NCBI GenBank assembly: GCA_900541695.1 | Contig: UQKL01000014.1 | Span: 4,550 to 68,549, forward strand | DNA: 64,000 nt | Direction of reading: 5' to 3' | From: an uncultured Collinsella sp. | GTDB taxonomy: Bacteria > Actinomycetota > Coriobacteriia > Coriobacteriales > Coriobacteriaceae | Made by a program: the position numbers and the translations under genes | In this document: positions 59,171 through 64,000 of the stretch, one piece after another | Numbering within the stretch: the first letter of the stretch is position 1 | How the letters are laid out: each line of letters opens with the position of its first letter | Notes under the pieces: generated by a model | What the model was told of the DNA's origin: nothing | The model's input: the letters and a program-made list of their open reading frames with translations, nothing else | The model's database searches: none

Positions 59171-60646
59171 CTAGTGCAGCTGCCCCGCGCGCTCCGTCAG
59201 CCGGTACTTGCGGTTGCGGCTCGTCGCCGGCGCCGTGGGCTCAAGCTCGCCTTGTGCGATAAGCGCATTGACGCGTACCCTAACCTGGGAGACGGTGAGT
59301 CCCGTGCATTCTGCCAGTTCACGTGTTCCCAGTTCGCCGTTGCGCTTGAGTGCCGCCACAATTAAGTCCCCGCCATGATCGATTTGCTCAACCTTCGCTC
59401 GGTAGAGGACAACCTTAAACCGGTCGAAACCCGGGCAAAACAATGGCTCGGCCAGACCTTGCGCACGCATGGCATCGAGCATCATTGGAATGCCCGACCC
59501 GTTGCCTTCGGCAGGAGAGCCCGCGCCGTCGGGCAATGGGGCAAGCGACATGAGCTTCACAAGCGTCGCATTGCGACATCGGGAGCTGCCGTCAAACAGG
59601 TTCTCGCGAGTCTTTCCTCCGTATAGGCCGCCGGGGTTCGTCACTTCGATACGGTCATCAAAGACGTCAACAGCGATCGACTGCCCACAGAACCGGTCTC
59701 CGTATTCTCGGTGGATTACGGCGTTGGCAATTGCCTCGCGCAGGACCTCCTCGGGAATCTCCAGCGAGTCGACACGCGAGACGCCTTGGATCATCGAGGT
59801 TCGTCGCAAATTCTTGGCGATTGCCGCGACGGCATCCGAGATCATTTCGCCCAACGTTCCCTCGCAGATCGTACGGTCCATGAACCTCAACGACCCCGCC
59901 GCGCCCTTCTGCGTTCCGGCATAGACCGCCACATCGATAAAGAGCTTGGGATAGAACTGCTGGGGATAGGCACCCGCGGCCAGGAGTCCGGCCTTAGTGA
60001 CATTGCCCTGGGAGTCGAGGAAATTCAGGCGCTCCAGCTTCGTTTTCTTGTCCGGCGCGCCGCGCATCGCACGAGGTGTCAGTGAGAAAGCACGCTCTAT
60101 CGTGCGGTCGACCAGGGCCTCGTCAAGATCGCCTGCGACCGCGCCGGGCACTGCATCGCGATCACTGGGGCTCGCCCGTTCATACGATGACAAGGACAGG
60201 ACCTCGGTCGACGAGAGCGGAACATCTTTATCATCGATGCGTTTGTAGCTGCCGCCTTGAGCGCCCCGCTCTATGACATAACAAGGCTTGCTCGACGGGT
60301 CGAGCTCCTCAATCGTGATGACCAGAACCACGGTGCCCTGGAGCTCCACGCGTTCAATGGTGTATTTGGGCGGATTGGCCAGTTTTCCGCGCCCGCCGGC
60401 ATCACCCATGCCCGCTACGAATTGGTTGAGCACCTTCTCGGTCTCAAAGTTCTCAACCGGGACAAAGCCCGCGCGCTCGCTCACGCCGAGCACGATAATT
60501 CCGCCAGCGGTATTCGCGAATGCGCTAACCGTTTCCCATACGTCGCGGGAAAGCGTCGTGGCGCTCTCCTTGACCTCGACGTTAAGATCGTCCGAGCCCA
60601 TGCGCCTTAAAGACTCGAGCAGACCGGTCAGCTCGTTTTCGTTCAT
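59171..60646 (-). CDS. AlbA_2 domain ATP-binding transcriptional regulator
   Basis: This 491-residue protein has the N-terminal AlbA_2 (Schlafen-type) pattern: NVEVKESATTLSRDVWETVS, AFANTAGGIIVLGVSERAGF, and YVIERGAQGGSYKRIDD. A GHKL-type ATP-binding region follows (EEVLREAIANAVIHREYGDR, IEVTNPGGLYGGKTRENLFD, GNGSGIPMMLDAMRAQGLAEP), and a C-terminal winged helix (LGTRELAECTGLTVSQVRVR). Such proteins usually regulate their own and nearby genes. The ATG at 60646 follows AAAGGAC. Two 73-bp arrays of TATCTCTC sites lie just upstream and are likely its operators. Confidence 0.85.
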   Translation of the reverse strand: MNENELTGLLESLRRMGSDDLNVEVKESATTLSRDVWETVSAFANTAGGIIVLGVSERAGFVPVENFETEKVLNQFVAGMGDAGGRGKLANPPKYTIERVELQGTVVLVITIEELDPSSKPCYVIERGAQGGSYKRIDDKDVPLSSTEVLSLSSYERASPSDRDAVPGAVAGDLDEALVDRTIERAFSLTPRAMRGAPDKKTKLERLNFLDSQGNVTKAGLLAAGAYPQQFYPKLFIDVAVYAGTQKGAAGSLRFMDRTICEGTLGEMISDAVAAIAKNLRRTSMIQGVSRVDSLEIPEEVLREAIANAVIHREYGDRFCGQSIAVDVFDDRIEVTNPGGLYGGKTRENLFDGSSRCRNATLVKLMSLAPLPDGAGSPAEGNGSGIPMMLDAMRAQGLAEPLFCPGFDRFKVVLYRAKVEQIDHGGDLIVAALKRNGELGTRELAECTGLTVSQVRVRVNALIAQGELEPTAPATSRNRKYRLTERAGQLH

Positions 60647-60705
60647 CTGCACGTCCTTTCGCTCGGTCCGGCGGAGAATGCCGCGAATAGATTTCCTTCG
60701 TCTCT

Positions 60706-60778
60706 CAGTTATCTCTCGTAATTATCTCTCATCTTTCTGCTATCTCTCATATTAGAGATAAGTGAGAGATGAAAGATA
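60706..60778. promoter_or_regulatory. Operator array A upstream of the AlbA_2 regulator
   Basis: Three TATCTCTC sites on the plus strand are followed by inverted AGAGATA/GAGAGATGA sites, giving an overall palindromic array. It is 61 of 73 bases identical to array B, and 59 bases before the AlbA_2 start. Confidence 0.75.
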
Positions 60779-60870
60779 AGATATCTGCCATTTGTTTCAT
60801 TTAAACATGTTTTTGCTGGTAGAACAATCAGTATTGAGACAATACCATGATTGCTTGTCTCTTTGCTGAT

Positions 60871-60943
60871 CAGTTATCTCTCATATTTATCTCTCGTCTT
60901 TCAGTTATCTCTTGTATTAGTGACGAATGAGAGATGAGAGATA
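60871..60943. promoter_or_regulatory. Operator array B, near-copy of array A
   Basis: The same pattern recurs exactly 165 bases away with no gaps: CAGTTATCTCTC, TTATCTCTC, TATCTCT, then GAGAGATGA and AGATA. The duplication may allow looping between arrays. The stretch between arrays (60779-60870) is AT-rich and may hold a promoter. Confidence 0.75.
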
Positions 60944-60993
60944 CGTGAGTAATGAACGAGCGTGGATTTTTGGACGGTCGGAAAGTCCCTCAA

Positions 60994-61030
60994 ACAAAAA
61001 ACGGGGCCGGCCTTACGCCGAGCCCCGTTT
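60994..61030 (-). terminator. Rho-independent terminator of the PTS operon
   Basis: AACGGGGCTCGGC and GCCGGCCCCGTT pair with one bulge around GTAAG, followed on the minus strand by TTTTTTG. Confidence 0.9.
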
Positions 61031-61076
61031 TCAAACGGTCAGTTAGTTATCCAACGCGCGAGCGTAGCAGTCAACA

Positions 61077-61925
61077 TTACGCCGCCGCGAACACTCCCAA
61101 ACCCGTTCCGATGATGCAGATCGCGAAGATGCCAATAATAATCCAAATGGTCTTGACACCCTTTTTGTACAGGGCAACGCAAGCGAACGTTGCCAGCAAG
61201 GGCAGCAGGCCGGGGAAGATCGAATCGAACAGATCCTGCAGGACAATCTCCGAACCACCCACATCAAAGGTCAAAGCAGTGGACAGTGAGACCTGTGCCG
61301 CAATCATGGCGCCGATAACGGTCATTCCGAGGACACCGGCAGCATGCGTCATGCGAGACATAAGGTTGTTCTCTTCGGACTGCTGCAGGAACTTGGTTCC
61401 CAGGTCGTATCCCAGATGGGCGGCGACGATACGCGTTGCAAAGTTAATCACGGAGTAGATGAGCGCGTACACGATGGGGCCGAGCGGGTTGCCCGTCGAC
61501 GCGATGCCAATACCAATGCCGGCGGCGACCACGCGGAACGTACCCCAGTAGAACGAATCGCCAATGCCGGAAAGCGGTCCCATGAGGCCGACCTTCATGG
61601 CGTTAATCGAGGACGTGTCGAAGTTCTTATCGGCAGCCGCCTGCTCTTCCATCGAAACCGTAAGGCCGGCTACAAACGGAAGCACATGAGGCGTGATGTT
61701 AAAGAACTCGGTATGGCGATCAAGCGCCGCATAGTAATCGTCGTCGTTGGGATAGATCTTTCGCAGGGGCTTCTGAATGGTGTACATGAAGCCCATTGCC
61801 ATCATCTTGTCGTACGACTGCGAGCACTGGCTCGTAAACTGGCGAAGGAACATGCTCCGATACATATCGGGAGTCATAATCGCGTCCTTCTTGGCCTCTT
61901 TGAGATCGGTGTTCTGGGTAGCCAT
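61077..61925 (-). CDS. PTS system mannose/fructose/sorbose family IID component
   Basis: This 282-residue membrane protein has the IID pattern: TPDMYRSMFLRQFTSQCSQS, FMYTIQKPLRKIYPND, FFNITPHVLPFVAGLTVSME, NAMKVGLMGPLSGIGDSFYWGT and VYALIYSVINFATRIVAAH. Several helices lie at the C-terminal end (PGLLPLLATFACVALYKKGV, WIIIGIFAICIIGTGLGVF). It forms the sugar channel with IIC. Its ATG overlaps the IIC stop by one base. A SIS-domain gene upstream suggests an amino-sugar or Amadori substrate. Confidence 0.93.
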   Translation of the reverse strand: MATQNTDLKEAKKDAIMTPDMYRSMFLRQFTSQCSQSYDKMMAMGFMYTIQKPLRKIYPNDDDYYAALDRHTEFFNITPHVLPFVAGLTVSMEEQAAADKNFDTSSINAMKVGLMGPLSGIGDSFYWGTFRVVAAGIGIGIASTGNPLGPIVYALIYSVINFATRIVAAHLGYDLGTKFLQQSEENNLMSRMTHAAGVLGMTVIGAMIAAQVSLSTALTFDVGGSEIVLQDLFDSIFPGLLPLLATFACVALYKKGVKTIWIIIGIFAICIIGTGLGVFAAA

Positions 61926-62698
61926 TAGAAGTCCTCCTCTTCATCCTCGGCAACCGCCTGCGGACCGGCCGAGCCCTCGCGGAAGGCCAGGAGCAGCGCG
62001 ACGCAGATAGCGGCAGCGGCAACACCGACAACGTCCATCTTGAGGTAGATGACCATAATGAATCCCAGGAACAGCCAGGGAAGAAGCTTGTTGTCGCCCA
62101 TGGTCCTAATAAGAAGAGCGAAGCCGATGCAGACCATGACGCCGGACGCAACGTTGAGGCCGTCCATCACAAACTGCGGAATAGCGTTAAGCGCATTGTT
62201 GATGAGGTCGGCACCAAAGAACAGCGAGCAAAACACCAGCAGTGCAGACGGAATGCCAATCGACAGCGGCACGATGGTCAGATGGTACAGATTCGCCTTG
62301 GCAAGATCACGATTTGCCAGAGCGGTCTCAATCTTCTTGCAGGCAAAGGCACCCGGAACGGCGTAGCAGAAGTTGCGCCACACCTGAAGGAAGACGGAGA
62401 CGGGAAGGGCGAGTGCGACGGCAGTTGCCGTGCCCGTACCCGTAATGACGGCAAACGCGCAGCCAAGCACGCCGGAAGCATAGACCTCGGGAGGAACCGC
62501 CGCACCGACCATGATGGCGCCCATGAACATGGACTCCAAAGCAGCGCCGACGATAACGCCCTGCTGGACATCGCCAAGGATCAAGCCAACGAACAGGCTC
62601 GTAAACAGCGGACGACCAAGCATCGTAATGCCAAATAATTGCTCGTCCATGGACGCAATAAATGCGACCAGTGCAACTAGAAGAAACTGGACAACCAT
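61925..62698 (-). CDS. PTS system mannose/fructose/sorbose family IIC component
   Basis: This 257-residue protein is nearly all membrane helix and shows MVVQFLLVALVAFIASMDEQ, LGRPLFTSLFVGLILGDVQQ, GVIVGAALESMFMGAIMVGA and PPEVYASGVLGCAFAVITGT, the IIC core (V-G-x-x-x-E-x-x-x-M/x). The C-terminal tail is acidic (AGPQAVAEDEEEDF). I chose ATG 62698 (GGGG upstream); a TTG three codons earlier is possible. IIA and IIB are not in the same unit. Confidence 0.92.
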   Translation of the reverse strand: MVVQFLLVALVAFIASMDEQLFGITMLGRPLFTSLFVGLILGDVQQGVIVGAALESMFMGAIMVGAAVPPEVYASGVLGCAFAVITGTGTATAVALALPVSVFLQVWRNFCYAVPGAFACKKIETALANRDLAKANLYHLTIVPLSIGIPSALLVFCSLFFGADLINNALNAIPQFVMDGLNVASGVMVCIGFALLIRTMGDNKLLPWLFLGFIMVIYLKMDVVGVAAAAICVALLLAFREGSAGPQAVAEDEEEDF

Positions 62699-62779
62699 TT
62701 CGATCAACCCCAGAAACAGGTCTGCAGGCGAGGCATTCTGCGCAGCTCGCCTGCAGACAACCGCAGCAATTTGAGAGGA

Positions 62780-63814
62780 TTAGTAGTTCATCTGGTGATA
62801 GTAACGACGCGTGGTGAGCGGGTGGTTACGGACGTGCTCGAGATGGCAGCTCAGACGCTCGGTGATGGTGTAGGTGACCATCGGGGAGACGATCTTGCGG
62901 AACTCGGGGTCGCTGAACGGCAGCTCGACCTCGGCGGTGTCGAACTTGTTCACGCGGACATGGACGCCCTTCTCGTCGGCGAGCATGTGAGTGAAGTTGT
63001 CCACGCGGTCCATGAGCTTACGGGTGTCGTCCTCGCCGTAGAGCATGATGAGGCTCGTGCCCTCCTCGCAGAGTTCGATGGTGCCGTGGAAGAACTCGGC
63101 GGCGTGGATAGACTTGGTCTTGATCCACTGCATCTCCTCGAGAATGCACATAGCGTAGTCGTAGGCCTCACCCCAGAGCATGCCGGAGCCAATCACCATG
63201 TGGTAGTCGGTGTCCTTGAAGTCCTCGGCCATGGCGGCGCAGCGCTCGTCCTGAGCGTCCTTGGCCTTGATGAGGTACGGAGCGATGTTGCCGAACTCCT
63301 CCATGAAGGTGTCGTACTTGGGGAAGGCGCCGGCGTTCTTGAGGAAGCGGGCGACCAGCGTGATCTGGTAGGTGTAGATGGCCTCGCACAGAACGTCGTC
63401 CTCGGCGAAGCTGAAGAACTTGTAATCGGCGTACTCAGTGGCCGGGGTGTTGTCGTTGGAGACATACATCAGCGTGCGGGCACCCTGCTCCTGGCAGAAC
63501 TTGGCGGCCTCGATGATCTCGGGGGTGGTGCCGGTACGGGTGGAGAAGACGCAGACCGAGTCCTTGTTGAAGGTCTTGGGCGGGCATGCGAGGAACTCAG
63601 CGGCAATCTCGCAGTGGACGTCGACGTCGGCCGTGGTGGTCTCGACCCAATACTTCATCGGGAGCGTGTGGGCCCAGGTGCCGCCGCAGCCGATGAAGAA
63701 GATGTTGGAATAACCCTGCTCGCAGACCTTGTCCACGGCAGCCTCAATCTGAGGACGGAGAGCGAGGGCATCGCTCACAACCTTCTCGTAACGAGGCTCA
63801 TCGAAATTGAACAT
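62780..63814 (-). CDS. SIS domain deglycase-like enzyme (FrlB/GfrF-like)
   Basis: This 344-residue protein has two SIS domains. The first has IFFIGCGGTWAHTLPMKYWV and VFSTRTGTTPEIIEAAKFCQ (phosphosugar Ser/Thr loop S-T-R-T-G-T-T-P-E), the second HMVIGSGMLWGEAYDYAMCI and KSIHAAEFFHGTIELCEEGT (catalytic Glu/His region). The length and lack of a GATase domain match fructoselysine- or glucoselysine-6-phosphate deglycases (FrlB/GfrF) rather than GlmS. It lies upstream of IIC and IID, so it would split the imported phosphorylated Amadori product in the cytoplasm. A promoter and operator are at 63835-63892. Confidence 0.82.
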   Translation of the reverse strand: MFNFDEPRYEKVVSDALALRPQIEAAVDKVCEQGYSNIFFIGCGGTWAHTLPMKYWVETTTADVDVHCEIAAEFLACPPKTFNKDSVCVFSTRTGTTPEIIEAAKFCQEQGARTLMYVSNDNTPATEYADYKFFSFAEDDVLCEAIYTYQITLVARFLKNAGAFPKYDTFMEEFGNIAPYLIKAKDAQDERCAAMAEDFKDTDYHMVIGSGMLWGEAYDYAMCILEEMQWIKTKSIHAAEFFHGTIELCEEGTSLIMLYGEDDTRKLMDRVDNFTHMLADEKGVHVRVNKFDTAEVELPFSDPEFRKIVSPMVTYTITERLSCHLEHVRNHPLTTRRYYHQMNY

Positions 63815-63834
63815 CCCTTACTCCTAACTCACTT

Positions 63835-63892
63835 GGATGAACCCTTCATTCATCCCATGACGTTATAATACTTTATATAACTAACTATGCAA
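63835..63892 (-). promoter_or_regulatory. Promoter and operator of the SIS-PTS operon
   Basis: On the minus strand TTGCAT (63887-63892), 16 bases, and TATTAT (63865-63870) form the promoter. Just downstream is an operator-like inverted repeat GGATGAA-N7-TTCATCC (63835-63855), placed to block the start of transcription. Confidence 0.65.
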
Positions 63893-63928
63893 GAACTATT
63901 TCAGATTTTTTTGATTTTTCTTTAATCA

Positions 63929-63954
63929 GAACCACCCTTAAAAAGGGTGGTTTG
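63929..63954. terminator. Hairpin near the right edge
   Basis: ACCACCCTT and AAGGGTGGT pair around AAA. Downstream T content is weak on both strands (TTTGCTC and TCTGATT), so direction is unclear. It lies beyond the SIS operon promoter. Confidence 0.45.
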
Positions 63955-64000
63955 CTCTTAGGGTATAACCCACGGGCCCCGGGCTCGCGTCTAAAGGCGC

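Noticed and set aside
60952..61458. 168-codon plus-strand frame opposite PTS IID
   Set aside because: Antisense to a clear IID gene and covering its terminator; no domain.

Overview
The window looks like chromosome of a Coriobacteriia actinobacterium, most likely Collinsella or a close relative. The pointers are high GC (about 60% by eye), the absence of outer-membrane genes, a Gram-positive style Tad pilus locus, a T-box ahead of pheST, and gut-type sugar-amine uptake genes. This is an inference from gene style; no 16S is present. Most genes are on the minus strand, so operons read from high to low coordinates.

Layout. 1-6.4 kb: start of an SPFH/band-7 gene, a tRNA-Leu whose 3' end and terminator are duplicated, then tatD, rsmA, metG, rsmI and a glycoside-hydrolase-5-like gene that lacks its acid/base glutamate, then tRNA-Phe. 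6.5-7.1 kb: a small toxin-antitoxin-like pair whose first gene is shifted at an A7 tract. 7.2-16.8 kb: a Tad/Flp pilus operon (cpaB, tadZ, tadA, tadB, tadC, flp, three TadE-like genes, a TadG-like gene and a terminal DUF192 gene) without prepilin peptidase. 17-23 kb: rsgA, a Ca2+-type P-ATPase with a structured leader that can hide its ribosome site, and pyk. 23.4-28.3 kb: a Vsr-like nuclease-fold gene, a zinc-dependent phospholipase C family gene, and a nickel/cobalt ECF transporter with a NikR-like operator. 28.4-39.1 kb: pheST with T-box, M32 carboxypeptidase, glmM, a DUF4012 membrane protein and an EamA transporter.

39.3-48.4 kb holds the most unusual locus: one tightly packed operon of four secreted proteins with SipW-type signal peptides (A-T-[YF]-A-W-[FY]), two different SipW-type signal peptidases, a membrane-anchored McrB-like AAA+ NTPase and a DUF2357 protein with a very long alanine-rich coiled coil and no visible nuclease. 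The secreted proteins share further motifs (P-x-S-T-x-x-L, L-R-x-x and [WY]-[LMI]-[ED]-G-x-D-x-x-C) with two more secreted genes at 54.3-56.2 kb. A frameshifted gene next to a PilZ gene at 57.2-59.0 kb carries only the last of these motifs and lacks the SipW-type boundary. I read the locus as an undescribed surface-filament or envelope system driven by a McrBC-like NTPase.

48.6-60.9 kb is accessory: tRNA-Val, a 182-bp element with perfect 33-bp terminal inverted repeats, a second protein resembling the Vsr-like gene, a DUF5710 protein, an AAA_14/DUF4143 ATPase behind four 23-bp-phased operator repeats, an HNH nuclease, and an AlbA_2 ATP-binding regulator behind two near-identical 73-bp operator arrays. 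61-63.8 kb: mannose-family PTS IIC and IID with a SIS-domain deglycase-like enzyme, probably for fructoselysine- or glucoselysine-type Amadori compounds; IIA and IIB are absent from the unit.
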